A stretch of DNA of 64,000 nt, from positions 19,764,691-19,828,690 of the forward strand of contig JABAKD010000023.1 of NCBI GenBank assembly GCA_012845835.1, read 5' to 3'. The notes beneath the pieces are model-generated. The model ran no database searches and was not told where the DNA came from. It saw only the letters and a program-made list of their open reading frames with translations. This document shows, one piece after another, positions 21,610 through 32,779 of the stretch. This DNA is from Undaria pinnatifida (lineage: Eukaryota > Sar > Phaeophyceae > Laminariales > Alariaceae). Position numbers and translations under genes: made by a program. Numbering within the stretch: the first letter of the stretch is position 1; every line of letters begins with the position of its first letter.

Positions 21610-23121
21610 TTGCAAGCGATAGCATGTAAACAGGATGATCAGGCCCGAGCACTCTCGGAGCTTACCTTCTTGGTACAGCAGTTGCTCACAACAGCGACAA
21701 CAGAAGGGCAGGCCTCGCAGGCTTTGCCGAAGGAGTCAGGTGATGCCAGAAAAGGCGCTACTGACCCTACGAGCGGGTTCATTGGCGGCGGGCCTGTACG
21801 GGGTAACGTCGAGGAAGCATCGAGCTACTCGGAGCATGCAGAATCGCAGCAGATGCCGAAAGAGGTTGGACCAGTACGAGACCAGCCTCAAGACACTGTG
21901 GTGGCTAGGTGCCTACCCGCTGGTGGCGAGTCCCAGGAGGTGGTGGTTGCGCGAGGGGCAGTCGCCGCAGACGGCTTAGGTGGGCTAACAACCACTTTGC
22001 CAAAATTATTCACGAACGCTAGTTTTCTCGAATGGTCGCGATATATAACACAGTGTGTGCAAATGCACAACAGCGTTCGAAGTCATATTGGCGAGACGAG
22101 TGTCCCTGTTGGCAACATTACACTTACGAGTGCTGACCACGTAACAGCTGGTCACACACTAGACGACATTCGCGTGAGTATGACTGCGTGGAAAATCCTT
22201 TGGGCTAGTTTAAGTAAGAAGGCCGAAAAAAACTAATCAAGCGGCGCAAACGCCCGACTGATGTTTGGCGATAGCTCGGATCTCGACATGCGCCCAAAAC
22301 AATGAGCGAGACGTCCATGCTGCGTAAGAAGTACCTGGTATAAGCAATATAAAACCACTCCAGCGAATGACCCGATGTTAGACATCGCAGCGTTATCTGA
22401 TACCAGGGTGCAATTGTCGGTGCGCGAAATCGCTATCACGGATCAAACGTTGTGTGCCCGTGCTTTGGACTCTCTACCTCGCGAGTACGAATGTGGGGTT
22501 CGACACTTTCAATCTGCGCTGACTCCGACCACCCTCGACCGCATTGAGCAAATCGTGAGGGAGGGATTTGTTTCGCTTCAATCGGAGAAATCTAAAAAGA
22601 GACAGTCTCTTGGCCACGCGCTTTATGCGGGTGACGCCGCCATCATTAGCCGTGCGCTTTATGCGGGTGACGCCGCGAGCATTAGCCGTGGCGGTAGTGG
22701 CCGCGGCAACAGCGGAAGTGGCGGTGGACGTCGTGGTAGAGGCAATGCAAGCAGCAACGAGGGAGGATCAAACTCTTTCGGCGGTCGCGCAAGCGGTGTT
22801 CGAATAGCAGCAAGTGCGAATGATGGTTGTACAGCAGTGACGAGACCCGACGGGGATACGTCCAAGAAATATTGCGCGCTGTGCCACAAGCACGGGCACT
22901 GGAGGTCTCGATGTCCAGGCCAGGTCCGCGTCACCTGTAAAGGGACCGGACAACGAATGTTTGCCCATCAGGAAAATATGCCGTTTTCGCCGACTTCGGC
23001 ACCGATCTCGACCCGGAAGAGCTTCGATGCTATCGTGGCGAAAACAGGTGAAGCCAGCCAGGCGAATGATACACCAGAAAACACAGGTTGTTTCGTTCGT
23101 CCCTTACAGCGAAGCAAGTAA
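21610..23121 (+). pseudogene. copia element 2 Gag with zinc knuckle
   Basis: The N-terminal part is open from 21610 to 22236 (Gag-like landmarks LPKLFTNASFLEWSRYI and MTAWKILWASLSK). After a stop and frame change, 22375-23121 continues with LCARALDSLPREYECGVRHF, typical of the UBN2-type copia Gag C-terminal half. A Gly/Arg/Ser-rich linker and a CCHC knuckle (CALCHKHGHWRSRC) follow near 22875. A 36-bp in-frame duplication at 22618-22689 doubles a peptide with ALYAGDAA. The protease motif expected after the knuckle (DSGA) is not found, so a deletion lies near 23100. Confidence 0.8.
22618..22689 (+). repeat. 36-bp in-frame tandem duplication in gag
   Basis: GCGCTTTATGCGGGTGACGC occurs at 22618 and at 22654. 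Unlike the duplications in element 1, this one preserves the frame. Confidence 0.92.
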
Positions 23122-23991
23122 GCATGCTTTCCCGTCGTTTACGTACATGTTCAACTACGTCGAAAGTGGTAGGACTGTGTCGACTGCAACAGGGGACTCG
23201 TTCCCTATAGAGGGCTACGATTTATTCGCGTAGAACTCCTGTCCGCTGGGCGGGAAGTACGTGTAGTGACGGACCACGTCGCTCACGTACGTACCTTCAA
23301 GCACAATCTGTTTTCGGTAGGAGCAGCAGCCGACCAGGGACACTCCATTCTGTTCGACAAGGATACTTGTACCCTTCAGGTGAATCAGGAACATCGGTAC
23401 GCTTGCCAAAATTCGGGCGCGTGTTCTTTATCCAGCCTTGCCCGTTGCCGCCGCCCGAACATACCTTTTGCTGTCATTGCTCCGGGGCTTACGCGTACCA
23501 CCTCGCCTGTTGACATTACGCCTACCACTGCGCGTATGTCATATTCATGAGGAACTGTTCAGGAAGACAGGCGAGAAAACTGGCGTATTCTAGAAGGGAC
23601 ACTTCACGAATGCAAAGGGTGTTCGATGGCCAGAGGGCTCCGAAAGCCCATCTCACGGTCGACACGTCCGAGCAGATAAGAAATTCGGAAGGTTGTTTGC
23701 CGACCTCACATTACGCCTACCACTGCGCGTATGGTCATATTCATGAGGAACTGTTCAGGAAGACAGGCGAGAAAACTGGCGTATTCTAGAAGGGACACTT
23801 CACGAATGCAAAGGGTGTTCGATGGCCAAAGGGCTCCGAAAGCCCATCTCACGGTCGACACGTCCGAGCAGATAAGAAATTCGTAGGTTGAAATTCGGAA
23901 GGCTGTTTGCCGACTTGAGCGGGCCGAGACAGGTTGAGTCGGAGGACCATAATCGGTACGTGATGATCATGACAGATATTATTCAAGGTTC
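23122..23991 (+). pseudogene. copia element 2: protease remnant, pre-integrase domain, start of integrase
   Basis: Fragments in shifting frames give the end of protease (TVSTATGDSFPIEGY; HVRTFKHNLFSVGAAADQG) and the GAG-pre-integrase domain (YHCAYGHIHEELFRKTGEKTG, ECKGCSMAKGLRKP). The first integrase motif follows (FADLSGPRQVESEDHNRYVM), with its first catalytic Asp. A 195-bp tandem duplication repeats the pre-integrase region. The frame breaks off where LTR element 3 begins at 23992; the rest of the core resumes at 28394. Confidence 0.78.
23513..23902 (+). repeat. 195-bp tandem duplication of the pre-integrase region
   Basis: ACATTACGCCTACCACTGCG occurs at 23513 and 23708, and similarity continues to about 23700 and 23897. 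The first copy lacks one G (TATGTCATATTC against TATGGTCATATTC), which throws it out of frame. A smaller duplication (AAATTCGTAGG, AAATTCGGAAGG) follows the second copy. Confidence 0.9.
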
Positions 23992-24268
23992 TGTTGGTTG
24001 TCCTCATGGACATGACGGTTATGATCCATCTTATATCATGGAGTTCCATACGTTGGTAAGGGATTCATGTTTAAGATGTAAGGGGACTGTTTGGCTGGAT
24101 GTTTCCCGCATGATTTGCCATGAGCTGTCACTCGTAGTTTTGCTCCATATGAGACCGAGTCAGGCTCGACGGCTGGATAATATAAGAAAGAGTCCTGTGT
24201 CACCGTTTTGAGTCATCACCACGCCTTCCCGCGCCAGCTACGTGTGCACCTTCAGAGATAAATCAACA
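23992..24268 (+). repeat. 5' LTR of element 3
   Basis: Starts TGTTGGTTG and ends AATCAACA; partner at 28111. Confidence 0.92.
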
Positions 24269-24296
24269 CACTAGTGAGAAAGCCGGTCGATTTATA

Positions 24297-24638
24297 TTGG
24301 TAAGCGCAGCCAAGGCCAGCCTACAAAGGTGGGAAAGAGCCATGTCAGGTCCGAGGGATTCTGGCATTATTGCAGCTTATTTAAGAGAGGACATAAAGCT
24401 GCTCAAGATCCAGATAACGGTGCAGAAGCGCGTGAGAGAGGTCGGACTCGCTGAGGAAGCCCTGCGAGCGTCATATGCTGAAGAGGTGTATGGCCCGACT
24501 ACGTTTTGGTCCTGGCGGGAGTCGATGATGCATGACGCACTAGGACTTCTCCGCGAGGAGCACGAGCTTCAAGCTGATGTGATGAGGAAAATGGACGAAA
24601 GAGTAGCTTGTTCGAGAATGAGAGAGAGCGAGAGATGA
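24297..24638 (+). CDS. Unrecognised coiled-coil ORF in element 3
   Basis: An ORF of 113 codons starts just after the 5' LTR, where Gag would begin in an LTR element. It is charged and heptad-like (Arg/Glu/Leu-rich, e.g. LREEHELQADVMRKMDE) without a recognisable Gag fold. It ends in a GA-rich simple repeat. It could be a residual Gag N-terminus or chance coding; the first codon is uncertain. Confidence 0.3.
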   Translation: MVSAAKASLQRWERAMSGPRDSGIIAAYLREDIKLLKIQITVQKRVREVGLAEEALRASYAEEVYGPTTFWSWRESMMHDALGLLREEHELQADVMRKMDERVACSRMRESER

Positions 24639-24859
24639 GAGAGAGAAGAGAGAGTGAGAAAATTTTGCCCCAGCAGCAACTGCACGGTCCCTGCTAAGCC
24701 AAACATGAGCCGAAGCCGGTAAATCTGCATGGCGCTGGTGGCGACTGCGCTGGAGAGAAGCAGTTGTTGCAGAGGCAGCAGCTGCCCCAGTCGCCCCATC
24801 TGCTGGAAGATCAGTCGTCAGTGGATTGCTACGCCCGCAACGAAGAATAATTGCCACCG

Positions 24860-24877
24860 AAACAGCCGTCATCACCG

Positions 24878-24908
<31 letters not shown>

Positions 24909-25030
24909 CACCGCCGCCACCGCACCCGCTACCGTCGTCATCACAGCCGCCATCATCGTCACCCCCGCTGCCATCGTCACCGTCGCCGTCGTTGCCGTCG
25001 CCGTTGTCATTGCCGACGCTGGAACCGCTG
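24860..25030. repeat. CCG/CCA/CGT triplet-rich low-complexity tract
   Basis: Long (CCGCCA)n and (CCGTCGTCA)n-like sequence gives artificial Pro-, Ala- or Arg/His-rich ORFs in several frames. No protein family is implied. Confidence 0.85.
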
Positions 25031-25039
25031 CTATCACCG

Positions 25040-28000
25040 CATCTGCAAGCCCACGTTACAGCCAGGCCTGTGCCTGAATCTGTGGCTACTTTATTTTGTA
25101 CAAGAGGAGAGGAAATGAGCGATGGGAATACTTGGCCGGCAGGTGCCGGGAAAGAGGTTGATGAGATTTCGAGCGCGATGGAACACGCTCATGAATTCTG
25201 GCACGACGTTGAGAGAGCGGTGGTGGGCACTGGTGGAAGGGTCTGCACCATCGATCGGGGGTCGGAGCATGGACGAAAAAGAAGATGCCCAGAGCGAGCG
25301 CGAGTGAAGGAGAAACGAACAACGGGCCATCAGCGAGGGCCTAGGCCCGCACCAGGCAGGTGTTGATTTTGATTGCTGCTGATGTTTTTGTTTTGGCTCG
25401 TTTCATGTTGATTTGAGAATTACGAACCACCCCCCAAGATTGAGATTGATTGAGAGTGAAGTATGACTGAAGCGATCTGAAGACGTACTGCATGACTAAC
25501 ATGTCTGATTTCGTGTTGTGGCTGCCTGGCGGAGCGCCAGGGCAGGGCACAATAAGTCAGAGTTGAGTCTATACGTGAAAGTGAAATGCTAAAAGAATGC
25601 ACACACAGCAGTACATGTTGTATCATCCCATATCATCGGTACAGCATAGTACAGCAGTACGAAAATTGCGTGAATCAATTACTTGCAAAAAATAGGGTAG
25701 GGTTGAGGTACCGTTCGCGTGTATGCCGACCAATGCTAAAAATACAAGCACGCCCCTTGAAGACTATGCATGATGAGCAGTACAGGAGTGATCAACCTGT
25801 GTTGCTAGCAGTGCCCTTTGAGCTGGGACTTTGCTTGGTTTATGGTGCTGCTGATTCACCGATGAACATGGTGCTGCATGATGTGCCTACTGGCTAATTG
25901 CATGTTGTCGGTATATTGAACCGTCGTCGAAATGCCGACAATTGTGTACGTTTTTTGCTGTATTATTTTGCATCTTTGATTTATTTGCATACAAAACATT
26001 TTTGTACTTGCATCGGCATTATAAGAGTAGTTTTGTCCGGTCAAGGTATTTTTGCACTACAGTAACGGGTGAATAAGTCCATGACAGCTGTCCGTCAAGG
26101 GGCAATAGTACCGTCACCTGATGCACCCGGTATGCCTTTGACGCCTGACGTTCCCCATAGGTAGCGTAGAAACAGCATGCAGTACTACAGAGTACATCCC
26201 GTTCTGTCCGCACGTCTGTTGGCAGTTATCGATGCAAGAGGATACGAGTACGAATGATATACCAGCACGATCGATTGTACGTTGACTTTTCTGCCAGTAT
26301 ATGATACGCCCAGATACTGTCTGCGTTGCGGATCAATGCACAGCAGTAGAGTACCCCCTAGTGTAGCATTGCGATACAACTGCTGCTGCTATTGCTAAAG
26401 ATATTCATGGAGGTATAACGGGAATGAGTGGAGGGCTCTTGGAGAGCGATCTGAAAACAGAGCAACTGAGCATGTGCGAGGGATTTTTGATCAAACGAGC
26501 TGCTGTTGCATATGGTATCATATAGCACGTTGCTTGTCCTATTATAAGCAGTAATGGCACTTGGTAACTTGAAATACTAGTGGTAAGTGCTTCACGAGCT
26601 GACCATGAATGCATAAAAAGAGTAGTTTAACCTATGCCGACCTAATCGCTCGATTGCACGATCCATTCGTTGTTTGGGTGAGGTCAATCTTGCGCCAGTA
26701 ATGGCTGCTTCATTCAGGAGGATAGGCTGGAGTGCCCGAGCTGCGGCGATGCCATGAGACCGGAAGGAGGCTGCCGCAGCGGAGGGACCACCAGCAGTAG
26801 TGTTTGGGGCATTGGGTTGAAATGAATGGGTATGATGCTGGGTGATTGTGATTTTGTTGTTTGAACTTTGATTGTGAGCCTGTTTGAGATTGACTTGATT
26901 GTTTTTCTTGTTTTGGTTAAAGGATGAGGCATGCATATTGTTCGTATGACAAATCTCGGCCAACGACAAAGCGCCCGAGATGGAACAGACCACGAGCTGC
27001 GCAGAGGCACGTTCGGTCTAGTTCGAGTATTCGCGACTTGAGTATTGTCCCGCTGATGCGTTGGTTATGCGTTGTCTGATCGCGCGGACGAACCCCATGC
27101 TTACTTGAGGCATGTATAGCACCAATGTTACGCGTGCTCGTCGGGAAAAATGAGGAACGAAGCAACTGAGTTAAATCGACACACGACGCGTATGAAAATT
27201 CGTGGAAGTGTGGTGAGCTAAAGCTTTATTTTTCTCCATCCGCCGAAGGATTAAAAAAAAAAAAAAAAGATACAATATATGATTTGATTTTACGAGTTGA
27301 TTTTTGTGTCTGTTTGAGTCGGTACCGCCGTATTAGACAATGCCGTTTTATCTGGCAGACCATCAAGATGGCGATGTTCTCGCGGTATGTGTGCATTTTA
27401 TTATCGCGGGGTCTGGTACGACGTACATTGCGGTTTTCGAGGATGACGAGGGGGCGAAGAACCTGACACAATAACCAGCGTGCACGTCGAACTCGAAGCA
27501 CGTCGACGTGCGACCCCCCGTTTTGCGGGAGCTCATGTTTTTGAGGAGATATTTGGTTATTCGAGTTTGAGTTTTTGAGCAGTGTAACATCCCGCCGCTA
27601 CGTGTGCTATACATTTCATCGTGCACGGAGGAAGGGGGATGCTTTTCGCCGTGCAGTGTGCAGAGTACGATTAAATCGAGTTTCTGCGGTTGTTTTCGTT
27701 TTCGTATGATAATGTGGAGTTTGTTTTCCCTCGTTCAGCTTTTAGGCCCCGTGCTGGGTATTAGTATCTCGAGGAAATCGGGGAAAGTCGAAGTTTTTTT
27801 TACTCAATTTTCGATAATTGCGCCGTGTTTACCGTGTCATTTCCGAGAATAAAATTACTGTCGTTTTCACCTGCCAATGATTTTCGAGAGTAGTTGATGC
27901 GTGCAGCATGAGACTGTTGTTACTTGGTTTGAGACTTGGACGACATATTGAATTGAGGATTGGAATTTTGGTTTTGAGTTTGTTGGGGTTCTGAGTTAGT

Positions 28001-28098
28001 TACGAGTTCATTACGATATGACGATGTAACAACCCTGCGATGTCGTGCCTTCTCATGCCCAAAGCAGGGGGGATAATTGTGTGTTCGTCGTGTATAAT
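25040..28098. other. Interior of LTR element 3; no recognisable gene
   Basis: Apart from simple repeats and a 70-bp piece near 27180-27250 related to the 342-bp repeat at 14029-14710, nothing was recognised. Open frames at 25116-25366 (plus) and 26993-26592 (minus) have no known domain. Confidence 0.55.
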
Positions 28099-28110
28099 GA
28101 GGAAGGGGGG
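28099..28110 (+). promoter_or_regulatory. Polypurine tract of element 3
   Basis: GAGGAAGGGGGG directly abuts the TG of the 3' LTR. Confidence 0.85.
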
Positions 28111-28393
28111 TGTTGGTTGCCCTCATAAACATGACGGCTATGATCCATCTTATATCAGGGAGTTCCATATGTTGGTAAGGGATTCATGTTTCATATTTAA
28201 GGTGTAAGGGGCTGTTTGGCCGGATGTTTCCCGGCATGATTTGCCATGAGCTGTCACTCTAGTTTTGCTCCATATGAGACCGAGTCAGGCTCGACGGCTG
28301 GATGATATAAGAGAGAGTTCTGTGTCACCGTTTTGAGTCATCACCACGCCTTCCCGCGCCAGCTACGTATACACGTTAAGAGATCTATCAACA
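28111..28393 (+). repeat. 3' LTR of element 3
   Basis: Starts TGTTGGTTG and ends TCTATCAACA, matching 23992-24268 throughout with scattered substitutions and short indels. Confidence 0.92.
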
Positions 28394-29342
28394 AGTTAAT
28401 GTGGATGTACTTCATGCGGCACAAGTCAGATGCGGCTGAGGCGTTCAGACGATTTTACGCCGAAAACCGCGCAACCAAGTTTCCATTTGATGTGGAAATC
28501 GTGAGGTCAGACGATGGTGGAGACTTCCTCGAAAGAGCTTTTCGTGCACTTTGTAGGAAGTACAGTATTACCCAAGAATTCACCTCTTCGAGCAGTCCAC
28601 AGTTCAACAACGTAGCCGAACGGGCGTTAGGATTGATCGATGCCAAGGCTTTGGCTGCAAGAATACAAGCTCCGACACGATTTCTGAACGTCGAGCTGCC
28701 TTTGTCGATTCGTTATGGATGGGGGCCATGTCGTGGGCCTGCCATACTCTTAACTCTTCTGTAACGACTTCCAACCCAGGCAGCAAAATCGCCGCACAAG
28801 ATGTGGCATGGCAGCCCACCTCAGGGTCAATTGCTGCATTCTTCAAGCCTGGCTATTTCAAAGCCAAGCAAACGAACAAGTCGCAGCCCAAAGCGCAAGA
28901 GTGTTTCTATCTAGGCCCCGGACATAACCAAACCCGGGGTTGTGCGCGAGTTTTGACTGAGAACAACCCGGTTCTCACAACTCGCAACGTATCCTGGCAG
29001 CATGCACCCCTCGGATACCACACTAACCTACCTGAAGACGCGGAATGCCGCTGTAGAGTAGGCGAGATCGAGGATAGTGCCAAGTCTGCCGAGGGGTGTG
29101 GGGGGGGGGGGGAGGGGGGAGGCGACAACGACCAAGACGAGGGCAATGAGTCCGAGCTGATCGAAGATACACGGGTGGCGGAGAGACAATACTGCGAAAG
29201 TGCACCAGCGATGGCGGGCGCGAATCTTGTCTCGACGCCAGTGCCGCACGGGGTAGAGATTCAGTTTTCAGCTCCAATCGCAGCGGCGAGAGCGGGGGTC
29301 ACCTCCCTGCCGGTTAGCGTGCCCACACACTCTGGGGCTTAG
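28394..29342 (+). pseudogene. copia element 2 integrase, second part, and linker
   Basis: It resumes the integrase core at WMYFMRHKSDAAEAF, with the second catalytic Asp in VRSDDGGDF and the Glu in NNVAERALG. It is open to 28764, then shifts frame to 28719-29342 with the integrase C-terminal landmarks AFFKPGYFKAKQTNKSQ and ECFYLGPGHNQTRGCARVL. An acidic Gly/Glu/Asp-rich linker including a 14-G run follows. The YFMRHKSDAA motif is shared with element 1. Confidence 0.82.
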
Positions 29343-29639
29343 AGCGCTCGTCGAGTTCGTCAACCGCAGAGAGCGTAGTCAGTGCTCCAGAGGCTGGCCC
29401 ATCTGGGCGGGCAGCCCATGAATTGTGTGACTTCCTTCCTGGTCAGGAATCCTCTCGACTCAGGGTGGGGCGCACGAGAGGCGAGACGCGACGTCTACAG
29501 GAAATGTCCATGACGGCCATCGCTGAAGCTGTGTGCGCCCTTGGTCAGCAGGCCGTGACGTCCAGGAGGATGCTTGAGCGCCTCTGGCAGAGCTCCACAA
29601 GATTCGGGAGAGTGTGGTATTTCTGTGCCCCTAGGGACT

Positions 29640-30610
29640 TTAATGCGTGAAGTAGAGAAAGACCCCAAATCGAATGCAGCAATTGAGAAATCCGAGTACC
29701 GGGAGTCGTGGCTAGAGCCTGACCGAACATAACTTCATAAACTCTTGGACGCCGGCACATTTACACCTGTTGCCGAAGTGCCCGCGGGGCACAAGGTAAT
29801 TGCGTGTAATTTTGCCCGTACGCGGAAAGATAACGAGCTGGGCGAAGTCATCAAGCCGAGATCGAGACTGGTAGCGTTAGGCTACAGTCAAACCGAAGAC
29901 GTCAACTTATTTGAAACGTGTTCACCTACCCCCACCCCCTCGTATGTCAAGCCATTGACCAAGATCGCGGTAGAGTACGATCTGTCAATTTACCACTTAG
30001 ACGTGAAGCTTTTATTCGCGGTGACCTCGACTGTGATATTTATATAAAGCTCCCACCTGCTCCAAGACAAAACTGGGCAGGTTGTTCATTTGAATAAGAA
30101 TTTGTACGGGTTGAAGCAAGAAGGGCGCATGTTCAACGCATTTCTCGTCAACATGGTCATAGGTTACGGTCTTGAGCAGTACAAGACCGATCCATGCATG
30201 TTCCGCCTCGTGGACAATGAAAGCGTGATAATGATGGCTGCAGTTCACGTGGACGACCTGATCGTGGTAGGGGGGCGGAAGAGGCTGCTGAGTTCCACGA
30301 CGCTCTGACCAACAAACTGCCAACTAATAAGGTCGGGGAACTGGGTTGCGCATTCGAACGAAATTTCAAGAATAAATGTCCCAAGCTTTCGTCAAGGAAT
30401 TACTGAAGCGTTCTGAAAACCAATGCCCCACTAACACAAGCGAGATCCCCGTTAATCCACTGATTGAGCTAGGTCAAAGGACGGAGGATGACCCCAGAGG
30501 AAAATAGCCTTATGGGGAGGCGGTTTAAGGCCTTCTGTCGCTTGCCAACAGGACGCGGCCGGACACCGCGAGGTTATCCGAGTGGTGGCACGCCATGGCC
30601 ACTACTACTG
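29640..30610 (+). pseudogene. copia element 2 reverse transcriptase, truncated
   Basis: Broken frames carry RT landmarks: KVIACNFARTRKDNELGEV and KPRSRLVALGYSQTEDVNLFET (fingers), YHLDVK (first catalytic Asp region), NKNLYGLKQEGRMFNAFLV, and the active-site loop as VHVDDLIVVG. Stops at 29728-29730 and near 30045, plus frameshifts, interrupt it. A last trace of the post-RT region (YGEAV, SLANRTRPDTARLS) ends near 30600. The rest of RNase H is gone. Confidence 0.82.
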
Positions 30611-31780
30611 CCGTGACGGTTTTCTCCGCCTAACCTTCCTTTTTTCCCGTATTTTGTCTTTTGGGGGGAAAGGAGGTCGGGGTTTAAACACCATAATATC
30701 GGTTCGTTGATGAGAGCAAAAAGTAATACTGGTAGATACCACACGCTGCTCTTGCGTATACAAAGTGTTTGGGTAAGACCCCTTCGTGTCGAGGCGGGTG
30801 ATTGTACAACAATACCTGGTAATACCGTGGATAATGCGACAATACTCCGTACTGGATATATATGTACTCGGAGTATATCTTCTTCAAAGAATTGACAAAT
30901 AGCACTCGTTATCATTTTCTTCTTTTCAATCGTTGTCTCCAGCCCGCGTTCCAGATTGTGTTCCTAACCATTCCGGAGTGCATCTCCTGGCCATATCCCG
31001 ACTTCGTTCCCGACCGTTTTCCCTACTATGTTCCCGACCGATTTTCCGACCTGTTCCCGACGTGTTCCATGATCCCGTCCCGCCAATAAATCGTGGACTC
31101 CCTTCCCGTCCCGTCCCATTCCCGTCACGCGGTAAGCAAACGGGTACCTTTTCCCATACCGTCGCTCGGAAAGACCCAAAAAAAAATCCCACCTGCGGCG
31201 GGCTAAACGGTTACAGTCCCGTACCGACCAGTGCGTTCGTTACCGCACGTACCCTGGGAAAACACGGCGTCATCTCACATCACAATCTACAGTAGCATCA
31301 TCGGTATCTGCAAGAGGTCTTCTACTCTACAGGAGTTAAGAACACGAAAATCTTCAGCATAAGCTCCAGCAACATCAACAGCAGCAGGAACACGAGCTAG
31401 GCTTCAGCCAATAATTTTGAGTTCGTGATGGGCGGGGGTGTTTATTTTAGCTTTTTTGTTGATTTACTGCAGCTATTTTGCATTCGTACGAGTGCTAATA
31501 CTGTACTGCTGTACTGTTGATGTATAGTATCATACGTATGATCTTCCATCATACCAGGGGGGGGCTTCGCCGCGGCGGGCTGCTGCCCGCCTTGGCCCCG
31601 CGCATGCCGGCAACTTTCGAGGGTGCATGATATGTATTATCGAAGCTGTATATGCAACAGCACTGCCAACGGGTGTTGCGTTATTTTCTTGTTTTGTTGA
31701 TCAGGTGCTATAAGCCATATCAACCAATTGCGAAATCCTGCACACAACGAAGAACAACACACAGAAGCACACAGCGGCAC
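30611..31780. other. No recognisable gene; short simple repeats
   Basis: 30950-31140 is rich in TTCCCGACC/TTCCCGTCCCG short repeats. 31575-31592 is a perfect hairpin (GGCGGGC, TGCT loop, GCCCGCC). No coding region was recognised. Confidence 0.55.
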
Positions 31781-32770
31781 TGCAGCTGCAGCAATAGCCG
31801 GATAGCAACACAGATGCAGCAGCAGAAATACACAACAGGTGTATGCACACTCGTCCGTACGTCGTACAGCAGCGTACAGCAATATAATATAAAGATGGGG
31901 CACGTCCAGCAATCAGCGCACCGAGAGGTGGATCTCATCGAGCCAGAGTGCCTACGGCTCAAAACCTTGTCTGAATCTGGCCTCTCGATCGCTGACACGA
32001 CAGGGCCAACATATTTATACATGACGGGTAAATACAAACACATACTGGTACGTCGTACAGCAGCGCACAGCTGTATAATATATATATATGTACATCACGT
32101 CCAGGTACCGCAGTCGCAAGGGTAGTGACCGTCATCGCTGGAGCAGTGCTCGTGGCCGCTCCAGAAGCGCAGGCCTTGGGCGTAGGTGTCGAAGCAAGGG
32201 GGTGCCGTTTTCTCGCCTCGCCGAAGATCGAATGATCGCGGCGGCAAACCCTCTCGTCACCACCGCAGGCGATTATGAAACACAGCAGCACACAGCAGCA
32301 CCGCAGCTGCTGCAACATCCGGATAGCAACAGAGAAGCAGCAGCACAACTACATGACAAGTGTATACAAATACACACTCGTCCGTACGCTGTACAGCAGC
32401 TTGTAGCAGTAAAATACAAAGGTGAGGCACGTCCAGCAATCAGCGCACGAGAGGTGATCTCACCTCGAGCAAGGGCGTCTACGGCTCAAAACCTTGTCTA
32501 AATCTGGCCTCTCGATCGCTGACACGACAGGGGCAACATGTTTATACATGGTGGGTAGATATAAATACATACTCAAACGTCGCACAGCAGCGCACAGCAG
32601 TATACTATTAATATATCAGGTCCAGGTACTGCAGCCGCAAGGGTAGCGACCGCCATCGCTGGAGCGGTGTCCGCGGCCGCTCCAACAGCGCAGGCCTTGG
32701 GAGTAGGTGTCGAAGCAGGGGGGTGCCGTTTTCTCGCCTCGACGAAGATCGTGTGACTGCGGCGGCATAA
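31780..32770. repeat. ~527-bp tandem repeat, about two copies
   Basis: TCCGTACG...ACAGCAGC at 31854 recurs at 32381. Shared segments include GCACGTCCAGCAATCAGCGCA, CTACGGCTCAAAACCTTGTCT, CTGGCCTCTCGATCGCTGAC and AGGCCTTGGG[CA]GTAGGTGTCGAAGCA. The AGCAGCACAGCAGC-rich part grades into simple repeat. A minus-strand ORF across 32871-32608 starts MAHAVGNSMSELMPSADALT but has no known domain. Confidence 0.88.
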
Positions 32771-32779
32771 GCTCTCTTC

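Larger units (their letters stand above)
23992..28393 (+). mobile_element. LTR element 3, apparently non-autonomous, inserted in copia element 2 integrase
   Basis: It is 4.4 kb long with LTRs of 277 and 283 bp, about 90% alike. The octamer CACTAGTG follows the 5' LTR, and a textbook polypurine tract (GAGGAAGGGGGG) precedes the 3' LTR. It splits the integrase core of copia element 2 between the first Asp and the second Asp. Flanking pentamers GGTTC (left) and AGTTA (right) are only a weak target duplication. No protease, RT or integrase is recognisable inside. This fits a large retrotransposon derivative (LARD) mobilised by another element's enzymes; that role is inferred. Confidence 0.85.
21203..30610 (+). 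mobile_element. Ty1/copia retrotransposon 2, interrupted and 3'-truncated
   Basis: Copia-type gag, protease-proximal, integrase and RT remnants run in order on the plus strand, split by LTR element 3 (23992-28393). The 5' LTR ends at 21522 (CTCTACGAATA, matching the end of element 1's LTR) and is followed by AACTAGTG; its left edge near 21203 is a guess. RNase H and the 3' LTR are missing; homology ends near 30600. Protein similarity to element 1 is clear in integrase and RT but sequence divergence is high, so they are different families. Confidence 0.8.

Noticed and set aside
24540-25366. Several Pro-, Ala- and Thr-rich ORFs on both strands
   Set aside because: They are all generated by the CCG/CCA/CGT triplet tract and do not represent protein families.
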